Positions 1 through 9,356 of a DNA stretch of 64,000 nt are shown one piece after another. Below the pieces are notes generated by a model. The model was not told where the DNA came from and searched no databases. It saw nothing but the letters and a program-made list of their open reading frames with translations. Position numbers and translations under genes: made by a program. The DNA comes from Verrucomicrobiaceae bacterium UBA1938 (GTDB lineage Bacteria > Verrucomicrobiota > Verrucomicrobiia > Verrucomicrobiales > Verrucomicrobiaceae). The first letter of the stretch is position 1. Each line of letters opens with the position of its first letter. The stretch lies in NCBI GenBank assembly GCA_002336895.1, contig DDFC01000022.1:62001-126000 (forward strand), read 5' to 3'.

Positions 1-1539
1 CTTGGCCTTGTCGGCCTCCAGCTTGGCCTTCATTTCGTCGATCTGCTTCTGGTTTGCATCCAGCTTGGCCCGCCCCTCCTTGGCGATCTGCACCAGTCCT
101 TCGGGCCCCTTGGATTTGACGGTGCCGAGGAACATCGAGAGATCGTCGAGATACTGGTGCAGGCGGGCGTTTTCGTCATCGACGCTGTCATCCACGTTGC
201 CCTTGGAGAGGGTGACAAAGGAGTCCCAGATCTGCTCCGCGCTCATGCGGCGCAGGATGGGACCGGTGAAGTGGTAGGTCTCCCCAAGCGGCACCTCGTT
301 GGCCGTGGCGGCACGCTGGTAGGTGTCGGTATTGTAGAGCACACGGAGGAAGGATTTGAGCGAGTACTGCTTCTCCACCATGAGCTGGCCGAGGTAGTCC
401 ATCAGCGCCGGATTGCTGGCCACGGTGCTGTCGGTCATTTCATCCACGGGCTCGATGAGGCCGACGCCGAAGGCCTTCTTCCACATGCGGTTGGCGATCA
501 CCGTGGTGAAGCGCGGATTCTCGGGGCTGGTCATCCAGTCGGCAAAGGCGGCGAGCTGCGTCTGGCCGGGCTTGAGCACGGCATCCTGGCCAAACATGGT
601 CTTGGGCTCCACCTTCTGGCCCGGCTTGGCATCGGGATATTTGTAGTCCGCTGGGAGGGAGGGCAGCCTGCCCTCCTGCCATTCGGCGCTGGTGTAGCGC
701 AGCGGCTTCATCACGTCCTGCATGGCGCGTTTGACCTGCGTCATGTCCTCTTTGCTGATCTTGGACTCCTCGGCCTTTTTCTCGGCCTGCAGCTTGGCCT
801 TGTAGGCTTTCTGCTCCTCCTTGGTCATGGCTTTGAGAGCCTTCTTGTCCAGCTCCATGGTTTTGCTGGCGCTGCTTTTAAAGTCCAGCCCGCGGCTCTT
901 GGTGTCCATGCCGTAGGTGAAGGCAGCCATGTGGTAGTAGTCCATCTGCGACCATTTGTCGAAAGGGTGGTTGTGGCATTGCGCGCAGACGATGCTGGTG
1001 CCCAGAAAGACCTGCACGGTGTAGGCGAGGTGGTCGAGCTTGTTTTCATCCCGCTGCCAGAAGCCGATGCTGCCGCTGTCCCACACGCCGCCGTCGGTGG
1101 TGAGGAGGTTTTTCACGAACTTGTCATACGGCACGTTGGCTTTGACCTGCTGCTTGAGCCACTCCTCGTAGGCCTCGGCAGTGATTCGGCCCTTCACGTT
1201 GTCTGTCAGGCGCAGCACATCGGCCCAGTAGTTGAACATGTGACTGGTGTAGCCGTCGGAGGCCAGGAGGGTGTCGATGAGCTTGGCGCGCTTCTCCGGG
1301 TCTTTGGAGCTGATGTAGGCGCGGGATTCTTCCAATGTGGGGATGCGGCCCGCGATGTCCAGATACAGGCGGCGCACCAGCACCTCGTCGCTAGCGGGCG
1401 GATTGGCCTTCAGGCCTGCCTTGTCCCAGTCCTGGCGCAGGAGCTGGTCGATCTTCTGGCTCTCCGGCAGCGGGGCGGCTGGCAGGGCGGCCAGACCGAG
1501 TGTGGCAATGAGCACGGGGGTGAGGTAAAGCGCGTTCAT
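1..1539 (-). CDS. DUF1549/DUF1553 secreted protein, C-terminus cut by the window edge
   Basis: An open frame runs leftward from an ATG at 1539 to the window edge without a stop, giving 513 residues. The first 20 or so residues are hydrophobic and look like a signal peptide. A DUF1549 signature follows (RRLYLDIAGRIPT near residue 45) and CAQCHNHPFDKW begins at Cys185. This is a CxxCH-type motif normal for DUF1549. The DUF1553 part has NRMWKKAFGVGLIEPVDE and later a YQRAA element, and the visible end is a Lys/Ala/Glu-rich, probably coiled-coil, stretch. Family members occur in Planctomycetes and Verrucomicrobia and are thought to be exported proteins, often beside DUF1501 genes. Their biochemical role is not established. 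Proteins of this type usually run to 700 residues or more, so the C-terminus lies outside. The long frame on the opposite strand is its shadow. Confidence 0.9.
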   Translation of the reverse strand, partial: MNALYLTPVLIATLGLAALPAAPLPESQKIDQLLRQDWDKAGLKANPPASDEVLVRRLYLDIAGRIPTLEESRAYISSKDPEKRAKLIDTLLASDGYTSHMFNYWADVLRLTDNVKGRITAEAYEEWLKQQVKANVPYDKFVKNLLTTDGGVWDSGSIGFWQRDENKLDHLAYTVQVFLGTSIVCAQCHNHPFDKWSQMDYYHMAAFTYGMDTKSRGLDFKSSASKTMELDKKALKAMTKEEQKAYKAKLQAEKKAEESKISKEDMTQVKRAMQDVMKPLRYTSAEWQEGRLPSLPADYKYPDAKPGQKVEPKTMFGQDAVLKPGQTQLAAFADWMTSPENPRFTTVIANRMWKKAFGVGLIEPVDEMTDSTVASNPALMDYLGQLMVEKQYSLKSFLRVLYNTDTYQRAATANEVPLGETYHFTGPILRRMSAEQIWDSFVTLSKGNVDDSVDDENARLHQYLDDLSMFLGTVKSKGPEGLVQIAKEGRAKLDANQKQIDEMKAKLEADKAK

Positions 1540-1748
1540 GTAGGCTATAGGGCGTGTGGCGGCGGAAACGACGTGTTTCAGCACATCTTATCGCAAAATG
1601 AGAGCAAACCACCGTGCGCATCCACCCGCCGGCACTTGCGGGTGACCGCCTGCACGCGTCATGCCTCTCCAGCCACGCTGAGAACTGATGAAACAATTTA
1701 AATGTTTTTTAGAATGCACTCAGAGCGCGGTGCTTATTTTGGCCGGGC

Positions 1749-2171
1749 ATGAAAACCCACCTCGTCCTCGCCTGCGTGTCCCTGCTGCTAGGCACCAATC
1801 TGCTGACCTACGCCCACACGCAGTACCACACCACCAGCCAGGTGCTGGTGGCCGCCGAGGAGCGCGTGCGCGCAGCCCTGCAGCCGGAAGGGCTGGACGA
1901 GGAACTGCTGCCGCGCACTGGCACGGACCGCAAGATGGTGCGCACGGCGCTGCTGGATGCCGGTGGCCGCTACTACGGCTGGAATGAGCAGGTGGGCACC
2001 CGCATGCTGGGCCTCTTCCTGACAGGCACCGGGCTGGTGCTGCCGTTTTACAATCCACGTCTGCGCACCGATGGCATCCAGGTCTTCACCCTGGTGCTGG
2101 TGCTGCTCAGCGCCGGGGCAGGCGGCTGCTTCCTACGGCAGAATGCTGCCGGATGGTTAAGCCTGCATTGA
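1749..2171 (+). CDS. Small hypothetical membrane protein
   Basis: This 140-residue protein has an N-terminal hydrophobic segment (residues 3-20) and two hydrophobic segments near residues 86-100 and 110-130. A charged soluble stretch lies between them. The topology suggests a small inner-membrane protein with a periplasmic or cytoplasmic loop of about 60 residues. I recognise no family. It is divergent from the DUF1549/DUF1553 gene, and the 209-bp gap contains an AT-rich patch near 1690-1715 that could hold promoters. The start at 1749 is the first ATG giving a sensible N-terminal hydrophobic helix. It could also be a signal-anchored protein of no conserved function. Confidence 0.6.
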   Translation: MKTHLVLACVSLLLGTNLLTYAHTQYHTTSQVLVAAEERVRAALQPEGLDEELLPRTGTDRKMVRTALLDAGGRYYGWNEQVGTRMLGLFLTGTGLVLPFYNPRLRTDGIQVFTLVLVLLSAGAGGCFLRQNAAGWLSLH

Positions 2172-2226
2172 ACCTTCCTTGTCTTTACAGGGGCTGGCGT
2201 GCGGCTGACAGCGCATTCAACGCGCC

Positions 2227-3180
2227 ATGCCCCTGTCTGTTTGTCCCACGCTCTGCTGCCTCGTGGCCGCAGTCGCCTGCCTTCACCCCCGCCTCACCAG
2301 CGGAGAAGATGCATCCCCCACTCCTGTCCAGCGCCTGCTGACAGCACTCCAGGCCAGTCAGAAGGCCCGAGCCATACTCTCCCTGGATGCACGCACACGC
2401 ACCCTCCATGAGGGCCGTAAGAAAAGCCATGCCCGCATTTCCGCCCTGATACCACTGGATGGCAGCGAAAGCTTTGCCGTGCTGGGCTGCACCCCCTACC
2501 ATGAGTGCGACCCGTCTCCAGGTGTGGAGTCCAACCTGAGCACCACCTACAACGGCCGCTACTGGGCCCTGGCCACCTATGACCGCGGGCCTGCGGGCAG
2601 CATGCTCCGTGCGGAGAAAACACTGCACATCAGCCGAAAGGCACCGCAGGCTTTCAGAGCCTACCGTCACGCCACGGCCCTCTCCCTCTGCCTGCCGTTT
2701 GTGCGCCTGCAAAGCCCGGAAGGCAGCATCACTCTCCAGCAGCTGCTGGAGGGGCGCAGCACCCGCAAATGGGCAGTGACGGAGGAACAACGCGGAGATG
2801 CCCGTGTGCTCAGGCTGAGCATCCCGCCAGCCGAGTGGCTGATCATCGACCCAGCCAGGCCATTCGTGGTTCTGGAGCATGTGGTGGAGCACGCGGACGG
2901 ACGGGAGGAAACACTGGCACGGAAGGTGGGGCTGACCAGCTGCGGCCTGTGGTTTGCCACAGACCACGTTTACATACACACCCAAAAGAACCAGGAGGTG
3001 CTGCGCATCGAGACCCGGCTGAATGAGGTGACCTTTGCCGAAAAGAGCGAGGTGGAAAAAAGGCTGCACCCCAGCTACGGCCGTGGCTGGCGCGTGCTGG
3101 ATGAGCGCAGCCAGGAGGAGTACGAGATCGATGGCGACACAAGGGAGGTCTTTGAAAAGCTGGATGCCGTGGCCCACTGA
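2227..3180 (+). CDS. Hypothetical secreted protein
   Basis: The product is 317 residues with a probable signal peptide (Cys-rich hydrophobic residues 5-22, possible cleavage before GEDAS). The rest is a soluble mixed alpha/beta-looking protein rich in Arg, Glu and Leu, with no membrane segment. The general look (repeated antiparallel-strand phrases such as WLIIDPARPFVVLEHVVEH and RIETRLNEVTFAE) resembles periplasmic LolA-like or DUF1571-like proteins of Planctomycetes and Verrucomicrobia. That resemblance is only an impression. It lies 55 bp after the small membrane protein in the same direction. A 352-codon frame on the opposite strand overlaps it completely, but this strand has the signal peptide and the more normal amino-acid composition. 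Confidence 0.6.
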   Translation: MPLSVCPTLCCLVAAVACLHPRLTSGEDASPTPVQRLLTALQASQKARAILSLDARTRTLHEGRKKSHARISALIPLDGSESFAVLGCTPYHECDPSPGVESNLSTTYNGRYWALATYDRGPAGSMLRAEKTLHISRKAPQAFRAYRHATALSLCLPFVRLQSPEGSITLQQLLEGRSTRKWAVTEEQRGDARVLRLSIPPAEWLIIDPARPFVVLEHVVEHADGREETLARKVGLTSCGLWFATDHVYIHTQKNQEVLRIETRLNEVTFAEKSEVEKRLHPSYGRGWRVLDERSQEEYEIDGDTREVFEKLDAVAH

Positions 3181-3319
3181 AGCAGATGGCCAGGCGCCGC
3201 TCGGGACTGCCTGCCCCGCTGCCCGCCACCCCGCCCTCCGCACTTTTTATACAATGATCTGGCGGCTGGGCCGTTGTGTCGGGTAGCATCGTTCCAACGA
3301 CCAACCCACTGACCTCTTC

Positions 3320-6088
3320 ATGATCCAGCCACGCCGTCTGCTTCTGGCCAGCTCTGTACTGCTCCTGCCTCTGTGTGATCTTACCGCGGCTCCCGAGCGC
3401 AAACCGGAGCCCAAACCCGCCCCCGCCAAGCCTGAGCCAGCGAAACCCGAACCAGCCAAGCCCGAACCCGGCAAGCCTGAACCCAAACCCGAACCGCAGC
3501 GCGATCCCAAACCGGAGCCCAAGCCTGAGCCGAAACCCGAACCCGCCAAACCGGAGCCTCCCAAGCCCGCACCAGCCCCCGCTCCCTCTCCTGTACCGGC
3601 CGCCGCGCCCACAGCGCAGACCACGACCAAGAGCAGCAGTGGCAATGACGCCGACAAATCCAAGAAAAAGACGGTCGAGGAGTTCACCAAGACCTTCAAG
3701 CGCGTCAACGGACTCTTCCGCATGTATCTAGACCACGAGCACGGCACCTCCTGGCTGTATGTGGAGAAGAACCAGCTCGGGCCGGAATTCATCTACTTCA
3801 ACCACAGCGTGGACGGCCCGGTGGCCTCCGGGCACAATCGCGGCCGCTACGGCGACTCCCTCGTCTTTGTCTTCCGCAAGATCTTTGACCGCATCGAGAT
3901 GGTGGAGCAAAACACCAAGCTCTACTTTGATCCGCAAAACCCGCTGAGCCGCGCGGCCCGTGCCAACACCACCAGCGCCATCCTCAACACGGAAACGGTG
4001 GCCGCCGAGGACGCAGACGGCTACCTCATCCCGGCCACCAACATGTTTGTGCGGGAGAACCTCACACAGGTAAAGTTCGGCGGCAGCGGAGACCGCGCCG
4101 TGCTAGGCCGCCTCTCCGAGACCAAGTCCAAGATCCTCCGCATCAACGGCTACCCCAAAAACACCGCCATCACCTCGGAGTATGTGTATGAAAACCCCAC
4201 CCCCTCCTGGGAGAGCGCGGCGGATGTGGCCAATCCGCGCTACATCACCGTGAAGGTGCAGCACACCCTCCTGGCCCTGCCGGAGAGCGACTACAAGCCC
4301 CGCGCCGACGATCCGCGCATCGGCTACTTCACCCATCAAATCACCGACATGACGAGCATCGACGCCGCGCCTTACCGCGACGTCATTCACCGCTGGCGCC
4401 TGGTGAAGCAGAAGCCCGGCACGCCGCTCAGCGAGCCCGTGGAGCCCATCGTCTTCTGGATTGAAAACACCACGCCCGTGGAGTTCCGCGACACCATCCG
4501 CACCGCAGTCCTCCGCTGGAACGAGGCCTTTGAGGCCGCAGGCTTCAAGGACGCCGTGGTGGTGAAGCAGCAGCCCGATGACGCCAAGTGGGATGCCGAT
4601 GACATCGAGCACAACGTGCTGCGCTGGACCAGCAGCGTGGCCCCGCCCTTTGGCGGCTACGGCCCCAGCTTTGCCAATCCCCGCACCGGAGAGATCCTCG
4701 GCGCGGACATCATGCTGGAGTACAGCTTTGTCACCAAGCGCCTGCTGACCAAGAAGCTCTTTACCGACGCCGACGCGGCCGGTGGAAGCGGCGGAGACAA
4801 AGCTGCGCCTGCAGCCTTCAATCCCCACGCCTGCGAGGCCTGCGGCTCCGCACGCAACGGACTGCTCTTTGGCCAGACCATGCTGCGCCTGCAGAAGAGC
4901 GACCGCGTGGAGGTGGACCGCCTGATCAAAGAGTCTCTCTACTACCTCTGCCTGCATGAGGTGGGCCACACCCTGGGCCTGAACCACAACTTCCGCGCCA
5001 GCCAGCTGCATGACCTGAAGGACATCCACAACGCTGAGGTTACCGAAAAGACCGGCCTCACCGGCTCCGTGATGGATTACCCGCCCGTCAACATCGCCCC
5101 CAAAGGTGTGAAGCAGGGCCAGTACTTCACCACACGCCCCGGCCCCTATGACCACTGGGTCATCAAGTATGGCTACAGCGAGGCGCTGGAAGACCCTGTG
5201 GAGGAGGAGAAGCGCCTGGAGGAGGTCGCCGCGCTCTCCCACCTGCCACAGCATGCCTTTGCCAATGATGCGGACGACATGCGCGCCCCGGGCAAGGCCA
5301 TCGACCCACGCGCCATGCTCTATGACATGAGCAATGATGCCATCGGCTACGCCGAACAGCGCTGCGAGATGGTGCGCACGGAGCTCGCAGACATCATGAA
5401 GGACATATCAGATCCTGGCAAAAGCTGGCAGGAAGTGGCACAAGCCTTTGGCAGCGTGACGAAGGAAGCCAGCAGCTCACTCAATGCGGTGTCCCGCTAT
5501 GTTGGCGGCGTGTATGTGGAGCGCGCCGTGCAGGGCCAGGCACCAAATACCACTCCCTTCAAACCCGTGGAAGCTGACAAGCAGCGCCAGGCGCTCAAGG
5601 TGCTGGCCAAGTACGCCTTTGCCCCGGACGCACTCTCAGCACCGCCAGAGCTGTACGCCCACCTGCAGCTGCAGCGCCGTGGCTTTGACCATCGGGATGA
5701 AGGTGAAGACCCCAAGCTGCACGAGCGCATCTTCCAGATCCAGCGCAGCCTGCTGGACCACCTGCTGCACTCCCGCACGCTGGAGCGCATCGAGGACACC
5801 AGCCTCTATGGCAACCAGCTCCCCCTCGATGAAGTGATGGACACCCTCACCACCGCCATCTGCACCGGAGACGATCCCGCCAAGCCGGTGAGCATCGCAC
5901 GCCAGAACCTGCAGCTCGACTACGTGACCCGCCTCATCAGCATCGCCCACAACGGCAGCTACTACCACGCGGTGCAGAGCGTAGCCCTGCTGCAACTGGA
6001 GCGCATCAAGGGGCTGACCTTTGCCGGATCACCCGCCCACCAGCTTGCCATCAAGTACCGCATCCGCCGCGGACTGGATGAGAAGTAA
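3320..6088 (+). CDS. Secreted zinc-dependent metalloprotease (DUF5117/DUF4953 type)
   Basis: The 922-residue product begins with a signal peptide (about residues 1-24). A linker of about 70 residues follows, built almost wholly of Lys-Pro-Glu-Pro type repeats. The globular part carries the zincin signature HEVGHTLGLNH, with His546, Glu547, His550 and His556 as predicted zinc ligands and catalytic base. SVMDYPPVNIAP downstream supplies the Met-turn (SVMDY). The N-terminal half (FIYFNHSVDGP, RYGDSLVFVFRK) matches the DUF5117 region that precedes the DUF4953 catalytic domain in large bacterial zinc-dependent metalloproteases. It probably acts in the periplasm or outside the cell on peptides or proteins; the substrate is unknown. 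The charged linker may pass through or bind the envelope. A strong terminator follows at 6114-6153. Confidence 0.9.
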   Translation: MIQPRRLLLASSVLLLPLCDLTAAPERKPEPKPAPAKPEPAKPEPAKPEPGKPEPKPEPQRDPKPEPKPEPKPEPAKPEPPKPAPAPAPSPVPAAAPTAQTTTKSSSGNDADKSKKKTVEEFTKTFKRVNGLFRMYLDHEHGTSWLYVEKNQLGPEFIYFNHSVDGPVASGHNRGRYGDSLVFVFRKIFDRIEMVEQNTKLYFDPQNPLSRAARANTTSAILNTETVAAEDADGYLIPATNMFVRENLTQVKFGGSGDRAVLGRLSETKSKILRINGYPKNTAITSEYVYENPTPSWESAADVANPRYITVKVQHTLLALPESDYKPRADDPRIGYFTHQITDMTSIDAAPYRDVIHRWRLVKQKPGTPLSEPVEPIVFWIENTTPVEFRDTIRTAVLRWNEAFEAAGFKDAVVVKQQPDDAKWDADDIEHNVLRWTSSVAPPFGGYGPSFANPRTGEILGADIMLEYSFVTKRLLTKKLFTDADAAGGSGGDKAAPAAFNPHACEACGSARNGLLFGQTMLRLQKSDRVEVDRLIKESLYYLCLHEVGHTLGLNHNFRASQLHDLKDIHNAEVTEKTGLTGSVMDYPPVNIAPKGVKQGQYFTTRPGPYDHWVIKYGYSEALEDPVEEEKRLEEVAALSHLPQHAFANDADDMRAPGKAIDPRAMLYDMSNDAIGYAEQRCEMVRTELADIMKDISDPGKSWQEVAQAFGSVTKEASSSLNAVSRYVGGVYVERAVQGQAPNTTPFKPVEADKQRQALKVLAKYAFAPDALSAPPELYAHLQLQRRGFDHRDEGEDPKLHERIFQIQRSLLDHLLHSRTLERIEDTSLYGNQLPLDEVMDTLTTAICTGDDPAKPVSIARQNLQLDYVTRLISIAHNGSYYHAVQSVALLQLERIKGLTFAGSPAHQLAIKYRIRRGLDEK
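3400..3590 (+). repeat. In-gene repeat coding the Lys-Pro-Glu linker
   Basis: Between 3400 and 3590 the metalloprotease gene is made of tandem, imperfect 6-to-12-base units (AAACCCGAA, GCCAAGCCTGAGCCA and similar) that encode KPEP, AKPEP and GKPEP. The units vary at wobble positions, so this is an old, selected protein repeat and not a recent slippage product. Confidence 0.8.
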
Positions 6089-6113
6089 AGATATTCAAAA
6101 GGTGTAACCAGAC

Positions 6114-6153
6114 AGCCTCATGCGCGTAGCAGCGTGCATGAGGCTTTATTTTT
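6114..6153 (+). terminator. Rho-independent terminator of the metalloprotease gene
   Basis: AGCCTCATGC (6114-6123) pairs perfectly with GCATGAGGCT (6136-6145). Three more inner pairs are possible and the loop is short. TTTATTTTT follows directly. It starts 26 bases after the metalloprotease stop. Both candidate start codons of the next gene (6120 and 6138) sit inside the two arms. Confidence 0.8.
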
Positions 6154-7001
6154 CCCTTCTGCTCATCGCACCCGCTCTTCTGCTGATGGGATGCCGTGGC
6201 CAGACTGCGGCAGACCTGGAGACAGACGCACCATGCAGCCGCGTGCCCATTCAATATGTGAGCGATGGGCTGAATGTCACCGGACTGATGAGCAAACCGC
6301 AGGGCGCAGGCCCCTTCCCTCTGGTGCTGGTGAACCACGGCGGCTTTGACCCGGCCAGAAAGATGGCGGGCTTTCTGGACCTGTTTGCCGCAGCGGGTTT
6401 CTGCGCACTGGCGCCGGACTATCGAGGCTGCGGCGGCTCAGAGGGGCGGCATGAACTGGCATGTGGAGAGGTGAATGATGTGCTGAACGCAGTGCGCCAT
6501 GCTCAGAAACTGCGATCTGTGGGCTCAGGGCAGGTGTGTCTCTTTGGCTTCAGCCACGGGGCGGTGGTGTCTCTGCTGGCGGCGGCAAAGGAGCCTGGCA
6601 TGATCCGAGGCGTGATCGCCGTGCAGGGACCCGTGGAGCTGGCTGAATGCTACAGACATTGGGTGGCCAACCGCGAGGAGCCGGGACTGCGTGCGCTGGC
6701 GGGTGTGCACACCATCGTGGGCGGCACGCCGGAGGAACTGCCAGCGGCCTGGAAGGAGCGCTCGGCTTTGCATGCAGCAGCACGCATTCACTGCCCGGTG
6801 CTTTTGATTTACAGCGATGCAGACGCCGCCGTGCCATCTGACCAGGGCCCGCGCATGGAGCAGGCGCTGATGGCCGCAGGAAACACCCACGTGCGCCTGC
6901 TGATGCTGCACGGCCTGAACCACGGACTGACGCCGAACGCATGGGCCGGGCTGAAGGACACGCTGCTGGATTTTGCCGGACAGCATACGAGGCCGCAGTG
7001 A
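6138..7001 (+). CDS. Alpha/beta-hydrolase lipoprotein (dienelactone hydrolase/prolyl peptidase-like)
   Basis: The product is about 287 residues. It begins MRLYFSLLL and has the lipobox LMGC, so it is probably a lipoprotein anchored after signal peptidase II cleavage. The fold signature is clear: an oxyanion region (LVNHGGFDPA), the nucleophile elbow GFSHG (Ser at 6552), an acid in the YSDADAAVP segment (6816-6824) and the catalytic His in LNHGL (6921). This is the layout of dienelactone hydrolase-like and S9-type hydrolases; the substrate cannot be told. An alternative ATG at 6120 would add six residues. Both starts are buried in the preceding terminator hairpin, and the only purine-rich ribosome-binding candidate (AAAAGGTG near 6097) is too far upstream. 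Expression may therefore depend on read-through or unfolding. Confidence 0.8.
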   Translation: MRLYFSLLLIAPALLLMGCRGQTAADLETDAPCSRVPIQYVSDGLNVTGLMSKPQGAGPFPLVLVNHGGFDPARKMAGFLDLFAAAGFCALAPDYRGCGGSEGRHELACGEVNDVLNAVRHAQKLRSVGSGQVCLFGFSHGAVVSLLAAAKEPGMIRGVIAVQGPVELAECYRHWVANREEPGLRALAGVHTIVGGTPEELPAAWKERSALHAAARIHCPVLLIYSDADAAVPSDQGPRMEQALMAAGNTHVRLLMLHGLNHGLTPNAWAGLKDTLLDFAGQHTRPQ

Positions 7002-7122
7002 TTCCGCTCGCCCCTCACTTTGAAGCTCCGGGACCAGGGTCTGCGGCACCCGCTTCCCTGATAAACTCAGGTACGCTCTGCCGTAACCTTGGTCCCCCCA
7101 AAAAAAATTGAATCCCCCATTC

Positions 7123-9342
7123 ATGCCATTCACTCTCGGAATGCGAATGCTGCGGCAGCATGGCCGCGCCTTCGTCATGCCCATGCTCACGACCAGCGCC
7201 GCCCTGATTTTTCCCACCACGCTGCTGACTGCTGCAGAAACGCCCGCACCTGCGCCCAAGGCAGAAGTCAAACCAGCTGCTCCTGCCAAAGCCTCACCAC
7301 CTGTCACGGCCAAACCCACGCCAGCGGTTCCTGCGCTTGCGCCAGCCGGTGCGAAGCCTGGCGCACCCGCGCCAAAACCAGCCGCCAAGTCTGCGGAAAA
7401 ACGCAAGCCCCCCACCTTCCCCAAATTGCCCGCTCCTGCCGGCCCTGTGCCCACCGACCCCGAGGACGCACGTCTCTACGAGCTGCAGGCCGCCACACGG
7501 AAGACATTCAATGAGAAGATCATCCCCTTCGTCACCACGTACTGCCACGAGTGCCATGGTGATCGCCGCATGAAGGGCGGTGTGAATTTCCACCCCGCCA
7601 TGCGCAACCCCGGAGACGCCGCCTACCTCCGCCGCTGGCGCACCGGCATGGCCACTGTCAATGCCCATGACATGCCCCCTGAGGACGCCGATGAGCAACC
7701 CACCGACGCCGAGCGCCAGGCCTTCATCGACTGGGTGGGCCAGCTCAAATACCTCAGCCCCAAAGACCCCGGCGTCTTCGTCATCCGCCGCCTCACCAAG
7801 ACGGAGTATGGCAACACCCTGCACGACCTCCTTGGTGTCAGCCCGGACCTGGCCCAGGATCTGCCCGATGAAGTCCCCGGAGAAGGCTACCTCAACACCC
7901 TCTCTCCGCTGCAGATGGAGCAGTACCTCAGCATCGCCAATGAGGCGCTGGACCACGCCCTCTCCGCCCCCGGCGCCAAGCCCACGGCCGTGGAACAAAG
8001 GCTATTCGGTGCCGCGCTCAAGCCAGATGGCGATCCACGCGCAGTTGCGCAGACAGTGGCACGCACTCTGGCCCGCAGTGCCTACCGCCGCCCGGCCACC
8101 GATCAGGAAGTCGGTGTCCTCATGCAGGTGTACGATCTCGCATTGGCCAGCAAGCAGCCCCAGCCAGCCGCCCTGCGCCTCATGCTCAAGGCCGCGCTCG
8201 TCTCCCCGCAGTTCCTCTACATCACCCCCGCCGCCGAGGCCGCTCCCGGTGAGCAGATCGTGCCGCTGGACGACTGGATGCTCGCCTCCCGCCTCTCCTA
8301 TTTTCTCTGGGCCACCATGCCCGATGCGCAGCTCTCCGCCCTGGCAGATGCAGGCAAGCTCCACACACCCGGCGTGCTCCAGGCCCAGGTGGCTCGCATG
8401 CTCAAAGACCAGCGCTCCCGCGCCCTCTTCGATGGCTTCGGCGCGCAGTGGCTCAGCCTCGCCGATCTGGCGGACAAAACCTTCGACACCGCCAAATTTC
8501 CCCAGATGACCCCGGCGCTCCGCCGGGCCATGTACGATGAGGCACGCCTCTTCTTTGACAGCATCGTCCGCGAAAACCGCAGCATCACCAGCTTTGTGCA
8601 GAGCGACTACACCTTCCTCAATGCCGAGCTGGCCGCCATCTATGGCGAGGGCCTTTCGCAAAGCATCACTGGCAGTGAGATGCGCCGCGTGCAGCTCACA
8701 GATGCCAATCGCGGCGGCATCCTCGGCATGCCCGGCATCCTGGCCATGACCTCCCTGCCCAACCGCACCAGCCCCGTGAAGCGCGGCGTCTGGGTGCTGG
8801 AGCAGGTCCTGGGCGAGCACGTGCCCCCCGCCCCGCCGAACGTGCCCACGCTGGAAAAGCAGGACAAAAACAAGATCGCCAACCTGACCCTGCGCCAGCG
8901 CACAGAACTCCACCGCACCAATGCCGTGTGTGCAAACTGCCACAAGATCCTCGACCCCATCGGCTTCGGGCTGGAAAACTTTGACGCCATCGGCCGCTGG
9001 CGCACTCAGGACGACACCGGCGGCGCCATCGATGCAGGGGGCGAACTCCCCGGTGGCAAGCGCTTCACCACCCCCAAGGAACTCAAGGCCATCATCGCCT
9101 CCCGCAGTCAGGACCTCGCCCGCAACCTCACTGAAAAAATCCTCGCCTACGCCCTCTGCCGCGAGCTGGAAGGCTACGACGAGATCGTGGTGGACAGCCT
9201 CCTCTCCGACCTCGCACCCGAAGGCTACCGCATGCAGAGCCTCATCTCAGCCATCGTGGGCAGCTATCCTTTCACCCATCGGCGCGTGGTGGAGGTGCTG
9301 AGCACCGCGCCTGCCAAACCAGCAGCGGCGGCAAAGAAGTAG
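7123..9342 (+). CDS. DUF1587/1595/1592/1588/1585 c-type cytochrome protein (Planctomycete cytochrome C)
   Basis: The 739-residue product has an N-terminal signal region, then an Ala/Pro/Lys-rich linker (about residues 40-100). A haem-binding CHECH motif follows at residues 141-145 in the PSCyt1-like segment. Downstream come the DUF1587 box (RRLTKTEYGNTLHDLLGV), DUF1595, DUF1592 (LDDWMLASRLSYFLWATMPD), DUF1588 with a second CxxCH (CANCHKILDPIGFGLENFD) and DUF1585 at the end. This fixed order is typical of the family in Planctomycetes and Verrucomicrobia. The two CxxCH motifs suggest covalent haem and an extracytoplasmic redox role, but no reaction has been proven for the family. ATG 7123 is preferred over an upstream TTG at 7108. 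The DUF1552 partner lies 1.6 kb downstream, separated by two small secreted-protein genes. Confidence 0.92.
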   Translation: MPFTLGMRMLRQHGRAFVMPMLTTSAALIFPTTLLTAAETPAPAPKAEVKPAAPAKASPPVTAKPTPAVPALAPAGAKPGAPAPKPAAKSAEKRKPPTFPKLPAPAGPVPTDPEDARLYELQAATRKTFNEKIIPFVTTYCHECHGDRRMKGGVNFHPAMRNPGDAAYLRRWRTGMATVNAHDMPPEDADEQPTDAERQAFIDWVGQLKYLSPKDPGVFVIRRLTKTEYGNTLHDLLGVSPDLAQDLPDEVPGEGYLNTLSPLQMEQYLSIANEALDHALSAPGAKPTAVEQRLFGAALKPDGDPRAVAQTVARTLARSAYRRPATDQEVGVLMQVYDLALASKQPQPAALRLMLKAALVSPQFLYITPAAEAAPGEQIVPLDDWMLASRLSYFLWATMPDAQLSALADAGKLHTPGVLQAQVARMLKDQRSRALFDGFGAQWLSLADLADKTFDTAKFPQMTPALRRAMYDEARLFFDSIVRENRSITSFVQSDYTFLNAELAAIYGEGLSQSITGSEMRRVQLTDANRGGILGMPGILAMTSLPNRTSPVKRGVWVLEQVLGEHVPPAPPNVPTLEKQDKNKIANLTLRQRTELHRTNAVCANCHKILDPIGFGLENFDAIGRWRTQDDTGGAIDAGGELPGGKRFTTPKELKAIIASRSQDLARNLTEKILAYALCRELEGYDEIVVDSLLSDLAPEGYRMQSLISAIVGSYPFTHRRVVEVLSTAPAKPAAAAKK

Positions 9343-9356
9343 GCGGTTGGAGGTAA

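Noticed and set aside
157..1701. 514-codon frame on the plus strand
   Set aside because: It is the antisense shadow of the DUF1549/DUF1553 gene, which has clear family motifs; the shadow protein is a His/Val/Gly-rich sequence with no domain.
2185..3243. 352-codon frame opposite the hypothetical secreted protein
   Set aside because: It has no signal or domain, and its composition is typical of an antisense frame in GC-rich DNA; the plus-strand gene has a signal peptide.
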